DNA of 64,000 nt from Adenanthera pavonina (lineage: Eukaryota; Streptophyta; Magnoliopsida; Fabales; Fabaceae). The DNA lies in contig JAIVEN010000012.1 in the NCBI GenBank assembly GCA_026686845.1, forward strand, positions 16,742,501 through 16,806,500, read 5' to 3'. Position numbers and translations under genes: made by a program. Positions 24,560 to 36,244 of the stretch are shown piece after piece. The notes under the pieces were generated by a model. It did not search any database, had not been told where the DNA came from, and worked only from the letters and a program-made list of their open reading frames with translations. Every line of letters begins with the position of its first letter. The stretch's first letter is position 1.

Positions 24560-27500
24560 TGATCAATAAATGGGGGTATAGTTGAAAAAAAAATTAATGA
24601 TGCATTAGATTTATAAAACAACAATAATTTAAAAATAAAAAATAAAAAACTTTAAACCACATACATGATACGAATGGGTTACTAACTTTTACCCTAGTTA
24701 AATTATTCTAACATATATTAAAGAGCTATATATCACCATTTCTTTTTATATGTCAATTAAAATGTTTTAGCATATATATTAAAAAATATAATTAATGTGT
24801 TAAAATTTATTTAAAATTTTCTAATATGACCTTCAATAAATATAAATATAAGAAAAAATAATTAATGTCATTTTTTATTTTTAAAAGGATAGATAAAAAT
24901 ATAAATAAAAAATAATAATTAATATTATTTTAAAATTTGAAAATGATATATAAATAAAAATAAAAATTTTCTTAAAAAAATGACAAATAAAAAGAAATAG
25001 ATGAAATATTGAACACCAAGGGCCAGCACTAAAAAACTATTTTATTTAAGATAAAAAAATTATTAAAATAAATTTTATTTCTCCCAATATTTTTTATATA
25101 TATTTAGTTAAGAATTAAACTCTAAATAATATTCTTTAATTACTGAGCAATCTGTCAACTTTGTGGGTACCTTTTTTATTCTTTTTATTTGTTGTTAAAG
25201 TGCTAAAATTGATACATGACTTTCACAACATGACCTTCATTTTCAGGCCAGGCAGGTTATGTAATCGATTAATGGCAGACTTATTTCACGCGCCTCACAA
25301 AGTCCGTGGACCAACTTTTGTTGAAAAAATCAAATATAATATTTCTACGGAAATATTTAAATCAGTAAACGATCCCAAGAAGTTAAACCCAATACAATTA
25401 TCAGATTCATGATTGTTCTTGAAGCAAGCCCAGGAAAAACAGCTATTAAAACTTCTAGGGATTTTCGCATTAGATTGGACGGTTGAAATTTCATAATAAT
25501 TAAAAATAAAAAATTCTTTATGCATAATTTTTTATTCCAATTATTGACAACGATATATCAACTTTAACAATTTCTGAGTTTGGTTTTAAATGGTGATACA
25601 GAAACAGCAGGAGATGCAGTCGCCATAGCTGGGGCTTGCACATGTGGGTATGACCTTTCAGGCCTTTCGCTTTGCCTTGGTTGATTCAATTGCACTCTTC
25701 CTTTCTGTTTTTTGTGATTAATTATTTCTGTTCCCTATGTGGTTTTATTTTATGAAAATTTTCTCCTTTTTTTAATTTTTTTTAATTTTTACAGTATATT
25801 ATTGAACGAGTTTTAAATAAGGATGACAATTGAAGCCTGATTCATGAATATCTAATTGTTACCTGTCATATCTACTTCGTTTGAATTAAACACCCATTTG
25901 GTTCTTGCCAGAAAGAAAAATCGGTTTGGTTCGGAGCAACTAAAAAAGACACTATAATTAAAAAAGGCACTATAAGAGATTATAAGGTAGGATATATCTT
26001 CTCAAAAATTTTATATCTAAATGAATTTTGAAAAAGGATGATAATTCTGGCCTAATTCATGAATATCTAATTAATTATTATCTGTCATATCTAACTTTGA
26101 ATTAAGGAACTATTTGATTACTTGCAACTTATGTATATGCATGTAATGTAATGCAATGACTATTATTGCCTTAATTTTGTTTGTTACATCATGTAAATTT
26201 ATTTATCTAGTTTTTAGTCATAAAAGGGATAAAAAGACTAAAATACCCTTATCTTAAATGGCAACCAGTAGATTGTGGTGGCGGATGACAATGATGGCTA
26301 AAACGGCTGGCAGCAAAGGATGGAGGTGGATAACAGCAAATATTGCATGAGCATTTTAGTCTTTTGCCAATGATTATATCAATGTGATTATCTTTCATCT
26401 CAAATTTGAAAATAAAGAGAGTTACAAAAGTTGATGAAATCAAGCTTGATAATGTAGATTGCTAATTACCCCCACAAAAATATAACCAAAGACATTCAGT
26501 ATGGTAATGTAAAGGGGAATCACAATTGACGATCATTGATAGAGGGAATTAATTAAAAAAAGACTTTTAACAAATAAAAAGTAGTAGTAATAGATTATAT
26601 TTTGTAATAAATTTATTATTTTAACCCAAAATATAATTCCCCTTCATGTAAAAGAGTTTTAATTGGCTCCTAATGCATGCAATTAAATGGGCCCTAGGTT
26701 GATCAACATTTGATTAGGATTGGAAACGCGTTAGAGAAAAACCCAATCTAAATAATTTGATTTAGGAAGGGGGTGAGGATAATTCAACCCCAACGTGTGC
26801 TATGCCATGTGCATTCTACATAAAATAAATTTATAAAATTATCAATAATAAAATAATGATAATTATTTTTTCATTTTTTAAAAATGTTTATACTAAAGTA
26901 TTGAGTTTTGACCCATCATATCTACAACTTTGAATTTTAATTAAGTTCAAACTTTCATGAAATTAAATTCTTCACAAACTTCTTTTGCAAAAAACCCGTT
27001 TGCATTCATGCATGATATTCCTTTAGTCTGATTCGAATAATCTGTAGATGCCACCTTTCAATAATCAAGTTGACTCTTGGAACCTTTGAACAGCTTCATA
27101 TATAACTCTTTTGGCATTAAAAATTCGACAATGAATTGTTCTAAATATTTGAACTTGTACAAATATCTTGTCACTAATTAATTTGTTTTTTTATCAACAA
27201 TTAATTTGTTATTTAATTCACTTGTAGCGTATAATACATTAGTGATTATATCCTCTTAATTTTGTTATGCACATAATTCCATTAAACTTTGAGTTATATG
27301 CATATAATTTCCTAACTTTGTCACAAGTTAGGAAAAATCACTGACATCACATTCTTCCAATGAAATAGCAGATTAATGAATAATAAAAGAGTTATTTACA
27401 TAAGTTTTAAAAATTGAATTGAGTAATCTTGTTTAAGGTCTTAGGTCTGGAGGTTTTGTGCATGATTTTGCACAGAGAAACAGGGGGGGAGGGAGAGGGA

Positions 27501-30500
27501 GAATGCTTAGATGGAATATCAAGGGAAAGGAATAATTTTTTTTAGAGAAAAGAATGATGTCATGTGAAAGGAATAGGTAATTAAATTATAAAAAATTATA
27601 GTAAGGAATAACATAAAAATTATTGGTGCGAAAATTAAAAAAAAAAATTTATCACAAATAGTTTAAACGAATTTAAACCATTAATTTGCAATCATAATTG
27701 TTTCTAATTTATACCTCACACCTCCTCGAGAAAAATTAGTTTTCTTTCTTTGATGCACCCTATAGAAGATAATATGTATCCTCTACTCTACTCATCCCAC
27801 GTATGAGCGGATGGTGGATGCTAATTATATCTAAACTGTTCGAATTTCGAACGGTCTAGATTTTAAATTTTTACATTAAAATATAATTTTTAATTAAAAA
27901 TGATATAATTGAAATATTTTTTTAATACTATCTTTCTATTAAATTCGAACCATCCTATTTCATGTACTCTCACATTTAAGATTAGTACCCTCTGCAACTT
28001 TGGGATCCTTGACACGAGGCTTTCATGAGCTTTGGTCCACATGAAAAGAATATGATATTATTTTTGTTATCTTATTATTTTCCTTTTTGTTTTGTTATTT
28101 TTTAATTATTTTGCACACTTAAATGTATAAATTGACTTGTAGGATAAGTAGAAAGTCATATTTTAAAGAGTGCAAATTTTCAGTATTTTTGGAGGGATTA
28201 GATTTTTAAAACTGATCTAGAGGATTTAAATTTTATCATTTTTATAATGTTTACTTTCTAATTAAAATTTCTTTTTTATGTAATTATCTAACTAAATTAA
28301 AATGATATTATTTTAATTATCCAAAAGAGGGGTAGATTACAAAAACATTATGTATAAATAATGGATTGGACTTGATAGTATGCTCGCATTCCTCTTCAAT
28401 GTAATAATATATCACGTGTAATAATTTAATTTTATAATTATGATAATTTTTTTTATTATTTTAATATTTTAATTTTATTTTAAATCTTAAATTTATTTCT
28501 TAATATACTATTATATAAAAATAATATATAATTATTAAATATTTATAATTTCAATAAATGTTACTTTTAATTCTAATATTATTTTCTATAAAAATATATT
28601 TTTAATAAAAATAATTATATTTTTTAATAAGTTAAATCAATTTATTATTTATTTGGTTCTTTAACTTTTAATTTCAAGTACCAGGTCATCTCAGGTTGAG
28701 TAAGACCATTGGCCATTTTCCTAGCCCCAGAGATATTTCGGGCCGGACAACGAGTTAAGGTGATACCCAGCCCAATGCGATCGATAAATGCCCCTTCTCT
28801 AAACTAAGCTTAGAGACCAACATGGGTAATTGGTGAATTGATAGGCCAAGTAACGTTGGTCTTCGATCTTCAAAGAGTGGAAGAAAGACTTCAGAGATTT
28901 GATCTTTAGAGAGGGAGAGAGCCTTTGAGAAACATGCTAGCCAAAATCATCATTGCAAGTTATTTATACATACATAAGCCAAATAGCCAAAATCAAAATA
29001 AGTATAATTAATTTTAAGAAATCCAACAAATGAATGTATTTTTTCACTTGATTTAAAGGAACAAATATGACTGTCGAAATATTTTCATAGAACATAACAT
29101 GGGATACCGTGGGATGTTATCTACTTCATGACCAACTATATATACCTTGCAAAGTTCCTATACCTTGTAAAACTTAACATTGAAAGTTAATCCAAATTAA
29201 TTATATAATTTCACATTTGTAATTGAAAGATATTAAATTATATAAAACACTTTTGGGATTTTTCTTTTAAAAGGAATCTAAATAATTTATGTTTGCATCC
29301 TATACACTGCTCGCAAATCCTTTGAATTAAACAAATTCATAGTGGTTTGCCACATGAGATTACCTTAGATAAAGAAGGGGAGGTGGGCAGGGTGGGAATA
29401 AAGGTCTAGGATTCATACTCTTCTAATGTAATTTAAAAAGTAAAAAAAACATAGTAATTGAAAAAGCAATGCCATAAAGTAAAGAAGAGGCGGACAAACC
29501 AAACATATGAGTGTGACATCGGGGCACCTAGATATTTGTAAGGACGAATCTTTAGGAGCCTTAGGAGCAGATTTTGAAAAGGAAAAAATAAAATGAAAGA
29601 TTTGAATAAGTTATTAATTTATAATAAAATATCTAAAAAAAGAGAGCGAATAAAAATAAAAAGCCATTCATAAAGACTCAAAAAAAATTTTTTTTAAAAA
29701 AATGACATGAAGATGCTAAAATATCCTCATTAAAACGTCCGTAAAACTTATAATGGCATCATCATGAAAATGCTACAATAAGAAGGTCATATATTTTTTT
29801 AAAGGACGTGCTACTTATATACTCTTGCTATTTACTACTACTTACTACTATTCTCAAGAATATTATCTTACAATCAAGTTTAATTATAAAGTTATCATCA
29901 TTCTCATCAACATTTATTTCAAGAGTTCAAGAAATTTTATTGAGTTTCAAGACCATCTACTATGTTCTACTAATCTATAAATTTTGTAGGGAGTCAAATT
30001 TCGCAGCTTGACTTATGAATAGTTTTTTTTTTGCCAACACCTATGAATAGTATTTTTTTAACAATGTGATTTGGCTATTTAGATTTAATAATTTGAATGA
30101 TTAAGATATTTGACTTTAAATTCTTTGGAGTGAGATTTGAATTGGATAGTAAAATTCATTTTATGACTATATTATTGTGTCATAGTTCATTAATTGTAAT
30201 GTATCTTATGTAATGCGTAGATCCACATTTCTTGTTACTATTAATGTTATGAATTTTGAATGCACTATCTATATTGGCCAGAATTTTAAATACATTATTA
30301 TATAATCTAGTTTTTTTAACCCAAATAACCATAGTTTTCTTACCACTAAGTAGCAAGTAACAGGAAGATTATTACTCCATCTAGTTCATAAAAATTGACA
30401 CTTTAGAGCTTTTAATATTTTTCACAATATTTATTCTTTAAAATTTTAGTGAAATATGAATTATTTATTTTACTATTTTATCTTTTATTAATATTAAATG

Positions 30501-31290
30501 AATCATTTAAGATTGCACTTAAATTAAGCACATTTTAATAAATATTATTAAATTTTATAACAGTGTAGAACATTTAATGGTTTCTTTAGCTTATATGATT
30601 TTTAAGTACATTATTAAAAATATATTTTAATACTTTCTTTTATAATTTTTAGTTCTTGAGCTCTTATGAATTATTTTTAAAAGGATTTATTATGATTAAT
30701 GTTGAATTTGAATCCTTATATTTATTTATATATTGATTAAATTTAAACTTCCTGAATACTTTCTCCATTTGTTTTTATTAGTTCTTTTTTTAAAAAAAAG
30801 ATCTTGTTTATATTTGTATGTTCTTTTAAAAGGTTTTTTTTTTCCAGGTGAAGTTAGTTATTGCTTTTCAATTATATCCTTAGTTTCATTAATTATTTTA
30901 CACACTTATCATAAAATTAGGTAATAATAATATATTAAAAACTCAAAAAAATTAATATATTGCTTATACTTTTTTTAGTTTGTGTAAAACCTTAAATGAT
31001 TTATATAAAAAGGAATAAATATATCGATATATATATATATATATAAATCTTAATATTAATTAATCATAAAGAGTTCAACTTACTTCAAATTTGTTGGAAA
31101 AGATAAAACAGATAAAACTCAAATTTTGTGCAGCTACATAAATACCATCAACTAGAAAGCTGTGATGACCGATGATCATGGCTCATTCGGACTCTAACGC
31201 AAAGAGATTGACATTAACTTAATGGACCCGCAAACCAAACCTCGACCCATCCACTTCTTGCGGGTTTAGGACCGAGCTACCAGTCTGTGT
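24560..31290. other. Gene-free intergenic stretch with small repeats
   Basis: I found no gene I could support. Noted items: a short non-AT-rich patch at 25240-25680 (see findings); a degenerate direct repeat at about 25817-25910 and 26032-26130 (both with TTCATGAATATCTAATT and CTGTCATATCTA); a GC-richer island at 28681-28930; and a single Stowaway-like end CTCCATCTAGTTCATAAAAA at 30375 without a found partner. Most of the remainder is extremely AT-rich. Confidence 0.55.
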
Positions 31291-31291
31291 G

Positions 31292-31298
31292 TATAAAT
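31292..31298 (+). promoter_or_regulatory. Likely TATA box of the VPS9 gene
   Basis: TATAAAT lies about 130 bp upstream of the start codon at 31424, in a local region of more balanced composition. A CT-rich leader (CTGCTCTCTCTTCTTCAATT) follows, as is usual for plant transcripts. Confidence 0.5.
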
Positions 31299-31423
31299 TC
31301 ACGGGGTTGGACTGGTCGTTAGCCAAACCTAATGTTCCTTGCTTTGCCTAGGTCTCTCCATTGATCGCACTCGAATATGCTGCTCTCTCTTCTTCAATTC
31401 AACTGGGTCCAACCATTGATTCC

Positions 31424-34400
31424 ATGGACGCATCCACATCTTCTCAATCCCTCTCTTTCTACGATTTTCTTGATCGCATGCGAAACCCTGCTTCCCTCAA
31501 TCTTGTCCGATCCATCAAGAGGTGAGTGACCTTTTCTCTTTTCTGCGTTGATCATACACAGCATTGTTTTTAGAATTTTGCGTGTGAATTTGCGTTTTCT
31601 GTATGTTTGTATTTAGGAAATTTGAGTTTGTGGCTATCTTTGCAATGTCATGCCCTAATTGTTGCGAATGGATGTTGCATTCATAATCCCTGTTTATGAG
31701 TAATTACGTGTGAAGTGAAAGCATCAGCCGGCTGAAGTAAAGCTGTATCCAAGCAATTCTTTTTCTGAGTTATTTGTTCGAGTGATTGGCGTAATTTGGC
31801 AGCACATAGGACACACTGATATGAGGTTGCAATTAGTTAGTGGGCGTTATAGTTTCCCAAGTACTTCGAAATCAATCCATAAGATATATTGATATAAGAT
31901 ATGTAGATAATTCAAGATTGTTGGGTTGAGTTTTCTTCCTTGAATCTATGGTTGTGTACTAAACATGGAGTTCTTGAATTTTCCATGCAACAATCAGCCA
32001 TGTAGTTCTTATCACGGATTTGTTTTGTTTTTACCCTGATTCATTTGTGAATTATTGATTGAATTTGTTTGTTCTTTAAAATATACATAAAAAATAGCAT
32101 GCCTTTCTAAAAAAAAAAAATTTGCATTTGTCAAGTGTCCTGTTTTTGCTACATATTGTAACTCCCTAGTAATTTTTCCCTCCAGTTTTATTGTGTCATT
32201 TTCATTTTGCCCACCCAACCCTGAAAATGATGGAAAAAGAGTGCAAGATTTCTACTTGACAATGGAAGCTGCAATTAGAGAACATTCATTATGGACAGGT
32301 GCCACTGAGGAAGAGATTGATCGTGCAATGGAGGTACTTACAATAATTTTAATAGGACTTTTTCCCCTTTTCAAGTCATTGGTAATATTCTTTGTGTTTC
32401 CTATTCCCAGTACCCCATTCCTAACGAAACACATGTTGGTTGATGAGGGCATGGTGGCATAGCTAAAACAGGAATAGTATTTATTGCTAAATGTTTACAT
32501 TCATTATGGCACCTAGTTAGATTCAAGGATAGGATTTATTTCGCTGTTTAAAGTGGAATTGTTGTAATCAATGGTGGATAAGCTGAAAATGGTTGTCTTC
32601 ATGATATATTGAACTTCTGAGGGTATAATACATACTTTGTTGATAATGGGGGATGTTATCATGTCATATTTATCTTGTTTTATCTACTATCAACAGGGTT
32701 TAGAGAAATATGTAATGACTAAACTATTTTCCCGAACATTCGCTGTTTCTCCTGAGGATGCTAAGACTGACCATGAAATCTCAGAGAAAATACGCTTGGT
32801 CCAAACCTTTCTGAAGCCTGAACATTTGGACATACCAGCAATTCTTCATAATGAAGCTTCATGGCTGGTATGGCTTAGTTTAGGAAATACGTTATTCTTT
32901 AAAACTTTGTTTTGTTGTTGGTGTACATGTGTTCTAATTCTGCCAAACTCTTTTTAATACTTCTCTTATTGCTTTCATATTCCAAATCTCTGATATCATT
33001 ACCTATTTTTCTGAATTTACTTTTAATCTTCTGATTGCTGGTCAAATCTTTTGTTTTGTTATAAATACCAAGCATATGATAATAGATGGGTTTGCAAAAA
33101 TTCCTTATTATTAAATGTGGGGAAAATAAAAATAGACAATTTTGGGACATTCTAAGTTCTTAGTATGGCTTATGGTTTGATTTTAAGGTTCTAAAGCTAA
33201 GAATTTAGACTTAGAAATTGCAAAGAATGTGGTTTATTGTTCAAAAATTGGTGAATAAAAAATCCATCAATTACGATTGGGAAAGGTGGCTGATCTTTTT
33301 ACGATTTAGTCATTTACATGCTGGATCTCTTGGGCGGCACTAGAGAAGCTGAAATTTTTCTTATGGCTGGTGTTAGTGCTTTTGATGGCTAAGAAAATGA
33401 TAAATTATTAGGATTGAGAAAGCAGTAAGAGAAATATTTAATGCTAACTCTTAAAACTATCTGGATTTGATTTTATAAGGACAAATAGAACGTGATTGTT
33501 TTTTTGATTTCACAAGGACAAATATCTGGATTTGTGTTATAGCATAGAACAAAATTATTTCTGGTTTGGGAAATTTGTCAATAGTTGAGTACCCCAAGTG
33601 TCCCCATCTCTTGCCAAGGATCAATAACTTTTTTTCTGTTGTCATAGATCAATTCCAAAATCAACCATATAATGATTTAGAGAACATGGTTTTTAAGTCT
33701 CAAATTTAATTACTTTGCTTCATTGTTAATGGTGCAGTACGATGCCCTCTAGTAGTTATTTGTTAGCAATGGTAAATGGAAAATATCTTTTTCAATTTCT
33801 CAGTTTTTTTTGTTTTTAATCTAAGGCCTCCTTAAGTTTTTCTTTTTTCAACTTGGATTATTTACTGAAAGCATGCCTGATTTTCTTGAGAAATAAATGA
33901 TTTTTCCTTTTTGTTTAGCTTGCAGAGAAAGAATTGCAGAAAATCAACACTTTCAAAGCTCCTCGCGAAAAGCTCTCAAGTATAATGAATTGTTGTCGGG
34001 TCATCAACAATCTACTGCTCAATACAGCAATGTCTGAAGATCATGTGCCAGCTGGAGCTGATGACTTTCTCCCTGTGCTTATATATGTTACAATCAAGGC
34101 AAGCTTTCCTTGGTAATAAGCCATTCTGCTAGTGATTAAATTCCTATTTTTTTTTTAGTTATGTTGCCCATGTTTGGCTCTTTTTTAAATCTTTGTTTGA
34201 TCATTATCAAGGCAAGAAACTGAAGAGCATATAAAGAAAGTGCATTAGTGAGAGTTAGGTTTCAATTTAAGTGTTACTTTTAGATAATTGAAGTCAAATT
34301 GGTTCTCCAGATGACGTGACTCATGAGGAGATTCAAAATGTTTTAGCCCAACATATATATTAAAATGAAAGATACAAGTAATGTGATTTTGTAAGAAGAG

Positions 34401-36028
34401 TATAGAAAACTAGTGGTTTTCAACTAGATGGCCGGATTGTATTTTAAATCCTCCACATTAGATATGGTATGTTAAACCCTTTGCATAATTAGAATTAAAT
34501 AATTTGTACATAGCAGAAAAATAGTTGACTAATCTGTAGGGTATATTTTGTCAGTCACTTGCTTTCACCAACAGTCTTCTGTCCTCTTCTCCAGTGTTTC
34601 TTTGTTTCCCTCCAACTTCACTCCTTTTGTGTTTTGCTATAGGTTTGGAATGGTTTTTGAATTGGGTTCCATTAAAATTTAATCTCCGTGCCTCTCTACT
34701 ATTAGGTACTTGCGCATATTCATTGATTAAATTTATTAATAATTTATAGTATCTTGTTCAAACATTAAACCAAGAAAAGAAAAATAATAATGAATCTAGT
34801 CCTTAGCTGTATCCTTTTGAATTTTACTTGTATGGCTTGTAAAAACATATTTTCACTTGATTTGGGAAGGCCGAACATGAATACTTGAGAGATTTAAGGT
34901 TTTTTATCTGATATATCAGGCCAATCCACCTCAGTTGCAATCAAACCTCAGATTCATCCAATTGTACCGAAGGCAAGCAAAACTCATATCAGAACCTGAA
35001 TATTATTTCACAAATCTTGTGTCAGCCAAGTCATTTATAATTGATTTAAATGCTACTTCGCTTTCAATGGATGAAATCAAATTTGAGGAGTACATGCAAT
35101 CTGCAAAAACTGAAGTTACTAGTGAAGCATCGCATGTGACACCAATGAACCTGACAAGCCAGCTTGGCGAGACTGAGTGCAGTCTTTCAAGGAAAATTAA
35201 TGGAAGCTTGACAACAGGTTAGTTTTACTTTCTTTTTTTTCAGTATATTTTTTTCAACAAGACGTGGCTATCGTCCAAATTAAGATCTATACGATATTGT
35301 AACTTGCATTTAGCAAAGAGTGACATGAGAGTAAAAGTGTATGCAGAATTCACTTCTCTCTCCATTCACTTTTTATTTGTTATCTCTCTCTCTAAATGCA
35401 CGATGGATTTATTTATTTATTTATTAAATATGCATAATCCATCAAAGATTTAAGAATATAAACTGCCCTATTGGTCTTGTAAATGTCAATCATTAATGTA
35501 GTGTAAATGTTAAGTACATTTTATTCTTGACCCTAATTGTTAAGAGAACATTAGCAAAATTACAAACTAAATAATAATTGCTTTGATGGTAAAGGTTATT
35601 TAACATTCACGCTGATGGTCTTGTTTGTAAATCAGACCTATTTCGTGTTAATTAGGCACTTGTGTTATGGTATCTGTCCAAGTCCTCACTTGCTGGTTTC
35701 CTTTTAATAGAAAAATCAGTACGTTTTAACTTGTGACCCCATAATATTGCAGCATCTGAATATCCTTATTTGGAGGCGAAGAGCGCAGAGATGACACTAA
35801 AAGATGTGGACAGATTGCTAAAATCTCTACAAGGATGTAGTTGTAAAGTACACAACTCTCTGCAGAGTTATTAGCAGCCTCTCAACATCCGAGAAAGAAC
35901 CATTACTCCGTCAGTTAGAATTACAAGGAGCAGGGAGCATGATTGCATCACAGCCAATAATTGAGAATGGAAATAAAGCAGCAAAAGAAACATCACAGTC
36001 AAAGCAAGAGTCAAAGGAAGAGAAGTAG
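31424..36028 (+). CDS. VPS9A: VPS9-domain RAB5 guanine-nucleotide exchange factor, 6 exons, last exon frame-broken
   Basis: The exons are 31424-31521, 32186-32333, 32697-32867, 33919-34098, 34920-35217 and 35753 onward; phases fit through exon 5. The protein matches plant VPS9A/VPS9B, which load GTP onto endosomal RAB5 GTPases. The N-terminal helical part has FYDFLDRMRNP and MEAAIREHSLW. The VPS9 domain follows, with GLEKYVMTKLFSR, LAEKELQKIN, PREKLSSIMNCCRVINNLLL, GADDFLPVLIYVTIKANPPQ and YYFTNLVSA. The Asp of GADDF (about residue 187) and the Tyr of the YYFTN motif (227-228) are the catalytic positions known in the family, and both are present. Intron 4 uses a GC donor. In exon 6 the frame stays open only to a TAG at 35872-35874 (338 aa). 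From about 35825 a different frame continues in family-like style (LYKDVVVKY) to a TAG at 36026-36028. The shift equals one extra base near the AAAA at 35820-35823. The catalytic domain is unaffected. It may be a real C-terminal truncation or an assembly error. VPS9A versus VPS9B is not settled. Confidence 0.88.
34099..34919 (+). other. GC-AG intron (intron 4 of the VPS9 gene)
   Basis: The exon ends ATCAAG and the intron starts GCAAGC. The next exon starts after TATCAG with GCCAATCCACCTCAG. Only this junction keeps the conserved TIKANPPQ reading. The nearest GT (in TTGGTAATAAG, 14 bases on) would shift the frame. AG/GCAAG matches the consensus of GC-type donors, which the major spliceosome handles and which often take part in alternative splicing. 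Confidence 0.8.
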
Positions 36029-36244
36029 ATCGTTGTATTGCCACAATTCCATGTATTCAAATAGAACTGGAGGCTGTTTGATTCACAATATTAACTTACG
36101 CTTGTACTATATTTTTTTCTTAGTCGTACTAGGTTGACAGGTTTAAAACCAGAGGCATAATACCAAAATAACAACCTCCAGATACATGATGGTACACATC
36201 GAAGGCTAACCTAAAACTATACAGATACAAACATTACTATACAC
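36029..36244. other. Convergent 3' intergenic region
   Basis: Only 216 bp separate the stop codons of the VPS9 gene (plus) and the PHD gene (minus), so their 3' UTRs probably overlap. No strong AATAAA signal is visible on either strand; plant signals are loose. Confidence 0.6.

Noticed and set aside
25161..25412. 83-residue frame with HAPHKVRGPTFVEKIKYN
   Set aside because: Only part of it has gene-like composition and I recognise no family. Kept only as a finding in the nearby exon-like patch.
32012..33150. Minus-strand open frames over the VPS9 gene
   Set aside because: They cross exon-intron borders of the supported plus-strand gene and have no recognisable motif.
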